Assembly (NCBI GenBank): GCA_947095535.1 | Contig: OX352774.1 | Span: 31,884,496-31,948,495 of the forward strand | DNA length: 64,000 nt | Reading direction: 5' to 3' | From: Poecilobothrus nobilitatus | Taxonomy: Eukaryota; Arthropoda; Insecta; Diptera; Dolichopodidae | Shown: in pieces, positions 1 through 13,285 of the stretch | Position numbering within the stretch: position 1 is the first letter of the stretch | How the letters are laid out: every line of letters begins with the position of its first letter | Position numbers and translations under genes: made by a program | The notes under the pieces: model-generated | What the model saw: the letters and a program-made list of their open reading frames with translations, nothing else | Told to the model about the DNA's origin: nothing | Database searches by the model: none

Positions 1-1197
1 TTTGGAAAAAAATAAAATAACTAAAATAGCAGAGAATGCGTTGTAGAACGCGTTGTAGAACTTAATAGAACCTCAATGCGTTGTAGAATTTAATAGAAAG
101 AAAAACATATTTTCTTAAAAGATAAGTAACAAAAAGAGAAAATAATTTATTTAAGATAAATGGACGTTAAAAAAATATAATTTAAAATTTTTAATTAAAT
201 TCTTTCTTAATCAGTTTTAAATTAGTCTATATTTTATTAAAATTCTACAAAATAATTTAAAGAAAATTAAAAGAAAAATTTTCTTTTTATATTTACGTTT
301 GAACAATTTTGAAAACATTCGTGGGACTTATTAAAATTTTTCACAATAATTTCTGATGTTTTTAATTTTTTGATTTATTTGATGTAACGTTGTAATATGA
401 TTAATTTTTAATTATTTGAATATTGAATATATAGCTGTGGGGTTTTATTACATTAAAAAATAATTTAATCGTTATATGAATTGCAATATATAAGTTATAA
501 TTAAAAGATTTTTATTCTAAATTTACAATTTACAATCTACAGAATCACCTATAGCCATCATTTTTAGTTTAAATTTGATTCATATACATATAACGATTAC
601 CACTGAAATTAGTTGCCGGTTTCAAGCCTCCAGTTACTATATTATATTATTTTAAGTTTGATACTTGATTTTGTGTCCTCTAATGTCATTTGGAAAAAAT
701 TTCGATCACTGCTATAACAGTCATATATTTTTTGGTTAAAATTTTTAAATAAATGCTATACTTGCAGTCATAAATATTATGGCATATCTATGCTTTTCTG
801 TCTATATTTCCAATATAAAACGTACTTTTTTTTTTTTACACATCAATAGTAATTTGTGTTGAAATAAAATAACATGAACTTAAAAGATTTTTTATATAAA
901 TTGAAGTTTTGCCGAAATTGAAAAAAAAAACAACGTTTTAAAATTCAAATGAATGCTATTATGGCAGTCATTGGGTCACATACGTTTAAATGATTGAAGA
1001 TAAAAAGTGGGTGTTCTTTAAAAATTAAAAAAAAAAATTTAAAATATATAATATTAATAAAAAATTATCTATAGTTTTCCGCACGAGGGGGAGAATGATT
1101 GGGTCGAAGAAATGGTTGGTCGAAAAAAATTCGATATTTTCCATTTGAAAATGAAAATGTAGAAAATTAGAAAATTGTGTGCATCAACTTCGAAAGA
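1..1197. other. AT-rich non-coding stretch
   Basis: No gene or recognisable repeat family is seen. Near the left edge (about 37-90) an 11-bp motif GCGTTGTAGAA occurs three times with short spacers, a small local repeat. The rest is A/T-rich sequence with homopolymer runs. Confidence 0.5.
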
Positions 1198-1350
1198 GGG
1201 GCCGCGGTAGCCTAGTGGTTAAGAGCGTATGAAATACGTTGTAAACACCGACGGAATGTGTGTTCGAATCTCACACACGTCGTAAGAGTAATTCCCTCTT
1301 ACGTCATGTACAGCCACGCCTGAAAAGGAAAGTTTGTGTAATTTGTATTT
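1198..1350 (+). repeat. tRNA-derived SINE, copy S1
   Basis: The left part has a pol III A-box-like segment (TAGCCTAGTGGTTAAGAG) and, about 50 bp later, a B-box-like segment (TGTTCGAATCTC). These are followed by a body shared with five other loci in the window, containing ACGTCGTAAGAGTAATTCCC and CAGCCACGCCTGAAAAGGAA. The tRNA-like head with a common body defines a SINE. The family is not one I can name. The 3' end is less well conserved than in S5 and S6. Confidence 0.8.
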
Positions 1351-4190
1351 TACAAGGTCAAACAACTCTAATCTATCGGAAATTCTAAGGTAACTCTATC
1401 TGTCCGTTGTATGTTTATAAAATATTCATTGTACTGATTTTTCAATATATAATGTCCCACCGTTTCATGCACACAGATTCATGCAAAAAATATTGAGTTA
1501 CTTCAGGCTTCAGTTGTCATAAATTTCAACTCAATTACGAGTCAGAATGCATAAGTTAACAAAAGTTACTGTTAAAATGTTAAATTCATTAACAGAAAAT
1601 TTTCATAACGCATTTCCACCACCAAAACAGTTATTATAAGCAAATGGCTTTAGAAGAAATTTTTTTTAATTTTAATTTTATATTTCATATTTATTTTTTA
1701 TTAAATTCTTGATATCCTCGACGATAAAATGTCTCTTAAAATGAAAAAGATATAAAAAACGTGTATTTTGCTTAGAACACTACGAATGTACGTCAAAGTG
1801 TTAAAGACAAGACTTGAAAACTAATGTAAATAAGTAGACGAACATCTTAAAATTTTTTTTAAAAACTATATATCGATTTAAATTATTTCTATAAGCAAAA
1901 AAAAAAAAAAAAATATCTTCTGAAGTCGTTGTTGTTGAAAATTCAAGGATACACAAGCTGATAAAATTTATAATTTTCCCTATATTTTTATTTTTTTTAT
2001 TTTTCTTTTGCCTATATCGTATCCTTTTAAAATCCTCCTCTTTTATTTATTATAAATATAAAATAAATTAATTGAAATATATTTATATTTTAAATTATGT
2101 TTATAATATTTAAATATCTGTAATGAATATTCAAATCGAATTTAAAAAAAAAAAAAAGATTTTATAATCGAACATTTTCATTTTATGCAAATGATTTTTA
2201 TTTTTTTTAAAATGAAACGAATATTTATGAATTTGTAGGAAGCATTAAAAATTGATGAAACTTTTTTTTTCATAAATTAAAAATAATTTTCCGATTAAAT
2301 TAAAATATTTTATTAAAAAAATATTCTTTTCTCTTTCTTCTGAGAAGAAAATTTATCGCTTGTATTTTATATCTTTTTATTTGGAATTGTTTTAAAACTA
2401 TTTCCTTTTATATTCTGTCCTTGAAGTTTTTTATACTATGGATAGGTTATACAGTTAGATTTGTTTTAGGGAGTTAAAAGTATAAAATCTAAATATTTTG
2501 ATGACTTTTAAATATTAAAACTTTTCATGGGAAACAAGATTTATGTTATTTTCATATTGGCTAATGAAATTCTTGTTGATATTGATGTTAATCCTCTGAA
2601 CTTTGTTTTAGTGTCTAACTATTTAATATTATATTATGATTATGCTGCTAAGTTCTGAAGAACGCTTCGAACTGAGGTTCTGAACTAAAGTTCTTTCTTC
2701 GTCTTTTTTTTACATACCGAATTCTTATCTCAATTAGATCTTAAAAATATTTTTTAATTAAATTTTTTTAATAACGCTTCGATAAAGCTTCCATGTTTTC
2801 CGTCTTTAAGGTTATATAGATAAATCCTTGTGAAATAATTTTCTATATTACTTTTTTTAATATTCGTGCTTATTTTAATGACTATTTCATTAATGATAAA
2901 TTATATTTTCTATGATAAATTATTCTCTCCAATGAGTCCAACTTTTAAAAACTACTCATTAAAGAAAAAAAAAAACAAAAAAACACAAAAACCGAGAAGG
3001 AAAAAAAAAAGAAGACAACCTTCAATTCCTTTTTATTCAATAACGTTGCGATGGTTTTATTAATAAAAAAAAAAATATTAAGTTTAACTTTTGAAAAATG
3101 ATTTCTTGTGCAATATTAGCCTTAGCCAAAGATTTCTTCATTCTCTTCTACCAATCACCTGAATCGTATCTAAATTATTAATGGATATTAAATATTTGCT
3201 GATGGTTGAAGTTTTTGTCTTATTTTCTTTTTCTTTTTTTTTTTTGCTTTTTTTCTGTTACTCATGTGAATTGGAAATTTTCTATTTCCGCTTAACCTAG
3301 TTTCATCATTGCTATCGAAAAACGTTTCGTTTTCATTTCCTTCTAGTAACGGAATCAAGAATAAGAAAAATAAAAACTAAAAAGGAAAAAAAATAATAAG
3401 AAAAGGATTTATTTTTAGTCCTTTTTTACTTTCTCACTCTTATTATTTCTTTCATTCTTTGTTTTTATGTTATTGTTTTTTTTTTTTTGTTTTATTATTT
3501 TTTGTTGCAGAAAATGTCAATAAAGTTGAAAATTTATGGTTAAAGCTTAGCGTGCTTTTGTTTCTCAAGGTTGTGAAAAAAAAAAATTGTTTTTCTCTAT
3601 CCATCTTTTTTTTCTTCTGCTATCTTACATTTTTTTTTTACGTTTCATTTCGTTTATTTTTTCAATTTTTTCTTTTATTATTGTTGTTTTTGTTGTTGGT
3701 TGATTTCTTTTAGAATCAATGAATGAACATGCTATTCAATTTCTAGGTTCTTTCATTTTCAAGTTGGATTTTCTTGAATTCATTCTTCTATTTATTGTAT
3801 TGTGTCGAATGTTTTAACGACAAAGAAAAAAAAAACAAAATAAATGGTTGTTGTTTTTTGTTTTCTAAAGGTGTAAAGTATAGCAAATGACACACCTATC
3901 CCCTAAGGTATAGTACATTGAAGTTTCTGTTTTTTCTTTTTTGATATTCAAACAACGGATAACAACAAGAAAAAACAAATGACTTAAAAGTGTAACAAAG
4001 AACGCAATGTAAAAATGTTTGTTTTTTGTTATTTAAATGGGAAAAATCAGAATTATTGTTGGGTATTGACTGTCTATTTGATTTTTTCATTAAATACAAT
4101 CGCAAGTAGAGTCAGTTTGGACCAATTATTTAATTAGAACCCCTTATTATTCCTTTCCTTTTATTGTATTTTTTGTTTTAAGTTCATTCC
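1351..4190. other. AT-rich non-coding stretch
   Basis: No gene or repeat family recognised. It is very rich in A and T homopolymers, for example around 1899-1913, 2143-2156, 3234-3245 and 3477-3488. Short frames at 2866-3063 and 3459-3713 are Lys/Asn- or Phe/Leu-rich translations of these tracts and are not treated as genes. Confidence 0.5.
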
Positions 4191-4362
4191 CACGCCACAT
4201 ACATGTGACAAGGAAATTAAACAGCCTTTCCTTTTCAGGCGTGGCTGTAAATGTTACGTAAGGGAGAATTAGTCTTACGACGTGTGTTGGATTTAAACCT
4301 ACACTACCTCGGTGTTTAAATCGTAATTTATACGCTCTTACTCACTAGGCCACTGAGACCTC
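4191..4362 (-). repeat. tRNA-derived SINE, copy S2
   Basis: On the minus strand this reads as an A-box-like head (CACTCAGTGGCCTAGTGAGT by complement of 4340-4360), a B-box region degraded to GGTTTAAATCC, then the common SINE body with GACGTCGTAAGACTAATTCTC and the tail ending in a small CCACAT/ATGTGG dyad. Copies S1, S3, S4, S5 and S6 share this order. It is older and more diverged than S6. Confidence 0.75.
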
Positions 4363-6622
4363 TTTATTGTGTTCTTTAAAAACTTTAATTATACTTCCAA
4401 AAATCATTTATCTTACATAAAATAAGTTTTTTGAAGCTTTGAAATTTTTTTATTACAAATATTTGCATATGTTTAGGATGACATTTTATATATACGTATG
4501 TACATTTTGAAAAAAAAATTATAAAAATACTATGATTTTTTTTTTTCTGTAACTATAAAAACGGTAAAGATTATGAATATTCCAAATTTTATATCTTGTT
4601 AAACATACAATAGACTTATTTTCTATTCAGAAGTAAAAGTTTATTTTCTGTTTTCTGCTTTTTTAACATTTAAAGCATAAATGGGTTGGAAAATTTGATT
4701 TACATGTATGTTGAAATTGGATTTTTGCAATTTGAATAAGCAAATATAAAAAGTGAAAATATTGTTTGATTCTAAAATAAAAGAAAATAAATTGGCCTTA
4801 TAACAAGTTTCTTTAAAATGTGCATATATAATTCGGTTATAGAAATCAAAATTATTTCATATGCATATAAAATAATAAAATTGCATAAACTTAGGATTTA
4901 ATTTAATTTATGAACCTATATTAAAGTACATCAACTTTAAACAAATTTCTATTAAAATGAATTTTAATATAAATATTTTATTTTAAAAAATATATTATTA
5001 AATATTTTTAAATTACTTTTAAAGAATATTTCATTAAGTCATTTATTTTTTTTGAAACTTTTCTTTTAAATTTTTAAAAATTTTATACTAAAAAGAAAAG
5101 ATTAAATACTTTAAAATTTTCTTTTAAAAAAAATAAATTTGTACTCAATTTAACATTGATATGTATATATACATATTTTCAATAGAAAATTAACCCTTCA
5201 TAAAATAATAAGTCTTAACGATCTGAACATCTGTTTGTTAATACATGAACCTATTCAATAACTCATTAATATGATATCATACCATATATACTACTAATAT
5301 ATATTCTTATATGTTACAATCTAAAAATAATATAAGTAGAAAAAACGGTACAAATTCTCTAAGAAAGCATAAAAAAGAATATATTATAAGTAAATGATTT
5401 TCTAATCGATCATCATATATTACCATAGAATTTTTTTTCTTAGATGTCTTCAAATCTATAAGAAAATTGAATGCTAAACTTACATTCTTTTGATACATTA
5501 GTTTGTCTACCAGTCATATGCTGTAATTTCGAAAGGTTAGGATAATTAGAGATGTTTTCCCTATAATATTTTGTATTTCCCTGATAATATTATATTATTG
5601 AATTTTTTTTTCTTCTTTCCTGTTCTGTAAGGAGCAAAATGCGTTTATTAATCATTCATATATGACTTAGCTTCAGTTTCTAGAATCATTAGTTTTACTA
5701 ATCGATTGTCGATTACTCGATTGTAGCTTATTTTTTAAATTTTGTTATAAGTATTTTAAAATATCCCAAAATCCTAAAAAATCTTTAAAAAGCCTTTACT
5801 TGCTAATTATTTAATTTGGATGTTTGTTGCCTTGCCAAAATTTTCATTTCACAGTTTAATATTCTCTTTTGAATTTTTTCAAAATTTACCAATGACAATT
5901 TTTTCACAGAATATAAAATATAGTACTTACCTATGATATCTTATATAATTTTTAGGTAAAATCTGTACTTTTGCACAATGCCAATTACTGTACCATATTT
6001 TTTTACAACCTCGAAATTTAGCTGAATGTGTAAAAAATAAAAGAAAATTTTAAAAAATACTTAACTAACCTACATTTATGTTATTTGAAATATAAGTAAG
6101 GAAATCGAAGATTATTATTTCAGGAAAAAAAGGATATTGTTTACAGTTATGGTGAAAAACAAAAAAAAAAACAGAAAAACCAAAAATGATATTATAGAGT
6201 AAAAACGTATGTGATAAAATCGAAATGTCACAAAATATATCCAAGTAATCATTTTGAAATTTATTCCTTCCTGTCTTGATCTATTTTTTGTTTTTTTTTT
6301 ATGTTATAACCACAGATAATTTTAAAATGAGCATAACAAGGTTACAGTATTTTTTTTAGAATTTTTTTTTTTGGGAATTTTTTGTAGTTGTTTAAATTTT
6401 TTTTAACTTTAACGTTGAAAAGATTTTATAAAATTTTTTAAGATATTATGTCTAAGCTATCTGTACATTTAAACCTATAGTATTGGATTAACAGCTAGGT
6501 ACTGTTAATTGCAAAACAAAAAATTAATTTACAGTTCTTTAATTTTGAATTAAGCAAAAAAATTGAATTTTCCAATTAAGAATCCCATTTTTTTGTAACT
6601 TGTTATTGAGTCAAAAGAAATG
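4363..6622. other. AT-rich non-coding stretch
   Basis: Nothing recognisable. Only low-complexity A/T sequence and short chance frames are visible (for example 5307-5498 on the minus strand). Confidence 0.5.
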
Positions 6623-8180
6623 AAAACGAGAAAGAATACAGTTGACTTTGTCAACTCTTAGATACCCGTACGAACCGTTAGTATGTTCAAAGCCTGTCAC
6701 TCAGCTTACAATATTATTTTTTTAATATTTTAATATTTTAAAATAATTTGGGTGAATTTTATAATTTCTAGAACTATGGGTTGTACATATATTCAAACTA
6801 AATGTTTATACATTCTTCAAAAGCAGATTTTAACCTTCCACATAACGATTATCAATCCAAAACATTTTCAAATATTCTATAGCACCATTTAATACTAAAC
6901 GGTAAATGTATATTAAATTTACTTAGTACAAAATAGTAAATATAATTTTAAATATTATATTATATTATATTTAAATATTCTATTGACAGAATAATTTCTT
7001 ATAAGTACAATAAAATACATATATGTATGTAAATACGGCGCTATATAATATACATATATACTCTTATCATTCATTCACTAGCGACATATACGATATGTAA
7101 ATAAACATGATATTATATAAGTATGTATATATATCAATATCATATAACTAAAAATTCTTCAAGCAACCGTTATGTTGTTTATTTAATTACATTTTTTTGT
7201 ACTACGCATTATATCCTCAACAATTTCAAATTATCGAGTAAAACAAATGCAAAAAATTTGTTGAAGAAATTTGTTAGAAAATTTGAAAAAATCAAGTAGC
7301 ACTTTCGTAAATTATAAAGTAACCCTATATTATTAAAAAAAGTTGTTAACAGAAATAAGATTATAATGTTGAGGCTTTAATTTATGTGTATTACTTAAAA
7401 AAAATTTTAACAGGTGTTTAAAAATAGGAAATTTTCAGTTTTTGACCCCTAAACGGGGAGTGATACAAAAAAAATTTCTGAAATGACTCATACTTATTTT
7501 CAAAGATCTAACTTCTGTCAAAATTTCAAGTTTCCAACTTAAACCGTTTAGAAGATAGAAGGGTTAAAGGATTTTGCAAAATTTGAGTTTCGCATAACGG
7601 TAATAATAAGACACCGTATGCCACAAATATATATTTATTGTATATATACTTTTAAAGCTAATAAAAGTAGTAATCGTTTAGCGTTTTGAAAATGAAGATA
7701 TACCGTATACAACTTGTGTTATAACAATTTAAATATAGAGCTTTTTTGAACCTTTGGGGAGCTGTAGCTCCGTAACGGGTGGGGCTACAAAACAAAGTTA
7801 TTAAAAATAAAATTATTATTTTTGTGAGATCTATCAGCAGTTAAAATTTCATAGCTCTATTTCAAAAAAATGTGGGGATCTAAAAGTTAGGTGTTCGAGA
7901 GCTACCTTAAGGTTTGGTCCAAACTCAACCAAAAAAAATAGGGAACCTACAAATTACTCCCAGAATATGTAAATATGTAAGTTTCAAGATTCTAGCTTTC
8001 TTAGTTTTTGAGTTAGCGTGCTGACGGACAGACGGACGGACGGACGGGCATGGCTCAAAAGTCTTAGAATTTTTTTCTGATCCGATCCATACCTTTGAAG
8101 GTATATCTAGCTCGCTTATTTCGAGGTGTTACAAACGGAGGAGTAATTTTAATATACCCGATCCTGTCGTACGGGTATAA
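6623..8180 (+). mobile_element. DINE-1/Helentron-like non-autonomous element A1
   Basis: This is a 1.56-kb element with no coding capacity. The left end has the hairpin GTTGACTTTGTCAAC followed by CTCTTAGATACCCGTACGA. The right end is TCGTACGGGTATAA, so ATACCCGTACGA and its complement form subterminal inverted repeats. Near the right end is a GACG/GACGGACG microsatellite (8031-8048), followed by a CATGGCTCAAAAGTCTTAGA segment. From memory of the family, Drosophila DINE-1/INE-1 elements share the TTGTCAACTCTTAGATACCC end, an internal (TCCG)n-type microsatellite and subterminal inverted repeats; that assignment is recognition, not a database result. The same sequence recurs inverted at 35931-38100. 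Confidence 0.75.
8031..8049. repeat. GACG/GACGGACG microsatellite inside A1
   Basis: A short tetranucleotide array (GACGGACAGACGGACGGACG) lies at a fixed place within the element. The number of GGAC units differs among the A copies (A1, the outer A2 and the inner A2), as expected of a replication-slippage tract carried by the element. Confidence 0.8.
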
Positions 8181-10695
8181 TGACAGTTATATTGTAACAC
8201 TGTGACAATAAAAATAAAAAAGGTACAAGTGTTTGTTGGTGGCAACGACAATAAAAAGGAAATGGGTAAAATATCTATATCCATTTTCATTTTTTCCTGT
8301 ATTATTCACTAATCATAATTTATCTATAGGAACATATTTCTTTATACTAAGAAGTTGCGATTATGCTAGTCCAAGATAAGAATGAGAAAAGTGAGGAGAA
8401 AGACTAGTAAATTAGAAGGTATATGGATGGTCAATCTATATTGATATTCATCTTGAAGTTCGGCAAATTATTCATCGAAAAGGGATCAACATTTGGGGGC
8501 GCATTGGATGATACTAATTAGTTTCATATTTTTCCATTTGTAATATCAAACGATTGCTATATTCAATATAGCACCACTCAAATAGTTTCGCATTGCAAAA
8601 ATGAGCACATGAGCATTTATGAGAAATACTAATATGTATAATGTTTGTATAATCGGTTTTATTACATACTTTATAACCCTTAAAATAACAAAAAAAAAAA
8701 GAACTGTTAAAGGTTGCATAATAAATCGCAGTAATTTGCATAGAACAAACTATCACTTTTAATTATTTACCTAAACCTTAATTAAATGATATTTTTACTT
8801 TATTGAAAAAAAAATAAAAACAAAAATCATCAAGTTAATATTTTCTATAACTAGTAAAACAGATTGCACATCAAAAATTTCTCAAGTTCTAATTTTACAA
8901 CAAACAATCATTTTTGCCATTCTACCATTTATATCTTTTTATTTACATAATATAACAGTCTTTTTGTCACTAGAATGACGTGTAAAAACAAAAACAAAAA
9001 AAAAACAATATCGAATATCCATTTTTTAATTTTCTTTTTTCTTTACCCATCTTCTTTTCAGTATCACACGGCACTCTTTACTATTAAATGCCCTGATTTA
9101 TTAAGAATAGGTAAAAAGTTCAATTCAGTTCGATTAAATACGAAAAAAAAAAAATTTCTGTAAAATTGCCTGCCTGCCAGAAAATATCGTTTTAAATTAT
9201 ATTATATGTATAGGATAGTAAAGTACAGCAAACTAATGTATGTGTGTATAGGTAAATGACATATAAAATACTCAAACATCTGGTAAGTAGGTACATATAC
9301 AACAAATAATATGTAAGCGACCAAATTGTTATAGGACAAAATATAAAATACGATGAATATTACAGCATTTTTTGTAACATTTGCTGATGGTGTTTCGAAA
9401 TAAAACCACATGCTAAAAGGATATATATGATATCTTATATACAAAAAACAAAAAAACAAAATCAAAAATAAAGATATGTGAACAAAATTTCTATGTCCTT
9501 TTTTATTTCACTCATACCGGCTTAAGAAAAAAAAAAATTTAAAAACAAATACAAAACAAAAAAAAAAGGTAAACATACATATTTAGAGTAAAGATAATAC
9601 CATGTTGACAGTAAAAAGGTGCCATTTTGTTATAGTACAAATTTACAATAAAATGACAACATTACCAGTAGCAGCAACAACAACAACACAAATAAAAATA
9701 AATAGCACAGCTACTTTGGTAGACAAATAAATGACATTTAGGTTTATTTTAGGTTGCTGTTTTTTTTTTGTTTTTTTGAAATAAAGGAAACAAAAGATGG
9801 TTGTAATTTATTTGTCAGACTGTACAAAATAATGCACGAAATTTTGTTGTTGTAGAATAAAAAAATACCGTAAACTCTTTATATTAGTACAGTATATTGA
9901 CAAATGTTGACAGTTTATAGTATTTTTAAAGTTTTCAGTTATATCTGTTTTTGTTATATACATTTATGTTTCTGTTATATCTATGTACCGGGATTAATAA
10001 CTAAAAAAAAATTAAAACAATAATTTAAAATTGAAATAACTTCATCAATTTTATTTATTTTATTTTTATGAAAAGAAAAAACCAAATGTCTTTTGTAACA
10101 TTTGTTTAGTTCCATATGCCTTAACATAAAATGACATGACAAAAAGTTTTAAATAAATTTACTTTTATTTCTTGTAAAATTTTTAATTCGATTTTGTCAA
10201 ATTTTTTTTTTTTTTTTTGCTAATCCTCAGCTTATTTAATTCTTTTATAGGAATTTTTCTAAAAGAATTTATTTTAATCATGTTCAAAATTATAAAGGAA
10301 ATCATGGGAATGAAATATTCATATTAATGATTATTTTGTATTTTTTGGTTCTTCTTTCTCTTTTTGATACGACAATTTTTTTGTGTTAATTTGGCCCACG
10401 ATGTATTGCTTACGATGAATGATTTGGGTGATCTAGTCCCGAATCAACAGAATAATAGTTGTATAGAGATTCTTTTTTAATAAATTTTTTTTTGATAAAA
10501 TGATTTTAAGATTTCAGTAATCAACCATTCTCGGTCTTTATCATAGAGGATGCATCTTTCATTTACTGTTATAATAAAGAAAAGTTTAAAAAATATTTTA
10601 AAATTTACTTTCCTCACTATAATTATAAATTTATATTAATACCCGAAGTGTAAGAATCGCGTTCTACTCTCATTACATGAACAAAATATATTTAA
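8181..10695. other. AT-rich non-coding stretch
   Basis: No gene or known repeat identified. It contains poly-A/T tracts (for example 10201-10218) and a CAACAA-type run near 9670-9690. The short frames at 8514-8756, 8975-9163 and 9202-9465 lack any domain-like composition. Confidence 0.5.
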
Positions 10696-11511
10696 CCCTT
10701 TCGCGACGGCTTTCGAATGGACATGTTGCAGTTCAATTTTGAACTAGTTTCGTTAGATATTGGGCATTCTGTCTTAAATATGGCTATGAATCTAGGGCCT
10801 TACCAAAGGTCTTTGCTGGGGATGATGGTACAACATTGTACCATTCGTCTTTTTATGTGGTACAGCATGTGTACCAAAAGTCTTTTATGAAATAAAAACA
10901 AATTTTAAACTAAAAGTAATTCATTCACAAAAATCATCACCACTTAATTCACTATCTTCGCTTGAATTGTGTTCTTCTAGCACGTCTTCTATCTTTTTTG
11001 AATTAATTTTCTAAACATAAATAAAATAATTAGTAGATAAAATACTGTTGGTACGTATTTGTACCAATGTAAAAGACGGCTGGTACATATATGTACCGCT
11101 ACCGAAATTTTCCCATAATCAACTATATATACAAACATACATATATGTTTTTATACTTACTGTATTAGAAATATAGAAAAATATTATAAAATTTTGTAAT
11201 ATTCTAATAAATATTGTAATAACTTTGGATTCACAAGTTTTTATAACAAAAATTTAAATTATGCATTTGTTTTATTGACACTCTTACTACAAATGAGCGA
11301 ATGCACGTAAATGTACTAATCAAATTATGCTAAATGGAAAATTCCCTTTTATTATAAAACAAAAAATGTTTATAAACATTATTTTGTAAACATTAAAATT
11401 TCTGTTAAAAGACGAACTGGCGTATATTTGAACCAATTTTAGTATAATTTCCATCTTCTAGTCTTTTTTGAATTTTCGTGGTAAATATGTGTACCAGTCG
11501 TCGCGAAAGGG
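10696..11511. mobile_element. piggyBac-like non-autonomous element, TTAA-flanked
   Basis: The element is 816 bp long and flanked on both sides by TTAA (10692-10695 and 11512-11515), the target duplication of piggyBac transposons. Terminal inverted repeats begin CCCTTTCGCGACG on the left, mirrored by CGTCGCGAAAGGG on the right (13 of 13 bases). Internally there are about seven copies of a short dyad of the form TGGTAC-N5..8-GTACCA (10826, 10858, 11048, 11081, 11303, 11416 and 11479), several next to AGTCTTTT or AAAAGACG. There is no intact transposase, but a small acidic reading frame on the minus strand may be a remnant of one. Confidence 0.85.
10921..11010 (-). pseudogene. possible piggyBac transposase N-terminal remnant
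   Basis: A 29-codon open stretch ending in TGA translates to a Lys/Asp/Glu/Ser-rich peptide containing KKIEDVLEEHNSSEDSELSG. PiggyBac transposases commonly begin with an acidic, serine-rich segment of this kind, and the stretch lies inside a TTAA-flanked element with piggyBac-like ends, which motivates the suggestion. There is no ATG. The codon just upstream is TAG, which could equally be part of a splice acceptor (TTTAG). No catalytic domain is present. Acidic composition alone is weak evidence. Confidence 0.3.
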
Positions 11512-13109
11512 TTAAGTCGAAAAAGCGATATAAAAGCACTCTTCGCCAAAATAACAATTTGATATTTCTGTAGAATATTTTCTACAATTCTGATAACGGT
11601 AAAATTTTTTGACATAATTTTCTTTTTTCCAATTTCAAAATACTAATGTGATTTTTTTTTCCCCTCTTGTCCTTCTTTATTTTTTTTTTTGTTATGTTTG
11701 GTTTCTTGGATAATTTTAATGCAAAACATCTGTTCTTTGAGCTTTTTTTTTTATATACCTAATGGTATTCTAGGATCTTCCCAAAATAAATAGCTAAAGT
11801 GGAGTAACCAAAAAAAAAAACAAAAACAAATATTGTTGCAGATCGAAGAAATATATATATATTTTTTTTTTATCTTTGTCAGTATTTAATTCAGTGTTTA
11901 TTAAAAATGTTGAAGATGTGTAACATATTGCTACTAAAATTTACACAAAAATTAGTTTTTTATAAAAACTACGTGTTACATTATACCACACAAGTCATGA
12001 TATAAACAAATCTATAGCTACTGAGCTACATATATAGTATGTATATTGAATGAAACTGAATTTATTTTGAAAACAATTTTTTACGTATAAAAAACGACAT
12101 TAAGTATCTTTAAATTTAATTGTATGTTTATTATATAGTATGATGGTATGACATTTAAAATAAATGAACTGGAAAATAATTTAAAAAAAAAAATAAATGA
12201 TTTTTTTTTAAATGAATTCCATTCAAGAAGAAAAACCTAAATTTTTAGGTCTTAAGATAAAATTACAAAATAAAATGTAATTAAAAAAATTAAAGTTATT
12301 TTTTTGTAAGATCTATGCAATCTTTTTATTCCTTTTTAATTCTCAAATTAAAGTTTCCATACTCTTTCAAGCTTGTTAACCCTAAACGATCAGTACGTTG
12401 ATTTTGTTATTTAAATATTGACATCCATTTGTAAGACGAAATCATTTTTAAAGTGAAATACAAATCAGAAATTAACTAATATCTGTGTTATTGCTTGTAT
12501 ATTTCCAAACAATTTAAGATATATAGGGTGTTCAGAGCAGAGCCAGAACTGTCAAAAAAAAAATTTGTGTTTCTGGTTTCACTATGAATGATAGGAGTTT
12601 ATCTTTTGTGTTTCTTTTTTCATTCAGAATTAGCTCAGAGTATGATCTAAATATCGATTTTCATTTCCAAATATCGTAGAGCATTTGAATTTAAATGTCA
12701 AAAAAAATTTTTTTTTTTATATGATTTGACACTTTTAACAGCTGAAAGCTTAAATTTAAAGCAGCTTAATTTTGGAGAATTTAGAGATAAAATATTTTTA
12801 ATCGGTTCAGAACGTACTCTATGTGCTCGATATCCGTTCTGAGCACAAATCTGAACTAAAAAAGAAAAACACACACATAATTTTAAATATTTTAATTCAT
12901 AATATACTTGTATTTTATTATCTTTTATTTAACCTACTTTGTCCTGAACTAACGGAACTTTAAAACTCGAAATATAACTAACATCATTCTAACAAGTTGA
13001 AATTTTCAGGTTTAATGTAAGTCCGATGACAATGAACGATTTTAATTTAATTGTCTCACAAAACAAAATTTACAGCCAAGTAATCACATTTTTATATTTA
13101 ATAAATTAA
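11512..13109. other. AT-rich non-coding stretch
   Basis: No gene recognised. At 12525-12860 a less AT-rich segment beginning near TATAGGGTGTTCAGAGC may be part of an unidentified repeat, but I could not find its other end or a second copy. Confidence 0.45.
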
Positions 13110-13281
13110 CACATTGAGTCCCACGTGGTGCACATCACTTAAATGTTTCAACATTCCATGCTCATCAGTGAGCATAAAAATAAACCAATTTAATGTATCT
13201 TTAAAAATATTGGCCGGTTATACATTAGGATTTAACGCAAGTTTATTTTTATTTTCAAGGGTGAGTGTGGGACTCAACGTG
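13110..13281. mobile_element. piggyBac-type MITE
   Basis: A 172-bp segment is bounded by TTAA on both sides (13106-13109 and 13282-13285). Its terminal inverted repeats are CACATTGAGTCCCAC on the left and GTGGGACTCAACGTG on the right, 14 of 15 bases matching. TTAA target duplication plus these ends defines a piggyBac-type miniature element. Its ends differ from those of the element at 10696-11511, so the two belong to different families. A 128-codon frame at 13114-13500 runs through it and is not considered a gene. Confidence 0.85.
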
Positions 13282-13285
13282 TTAA

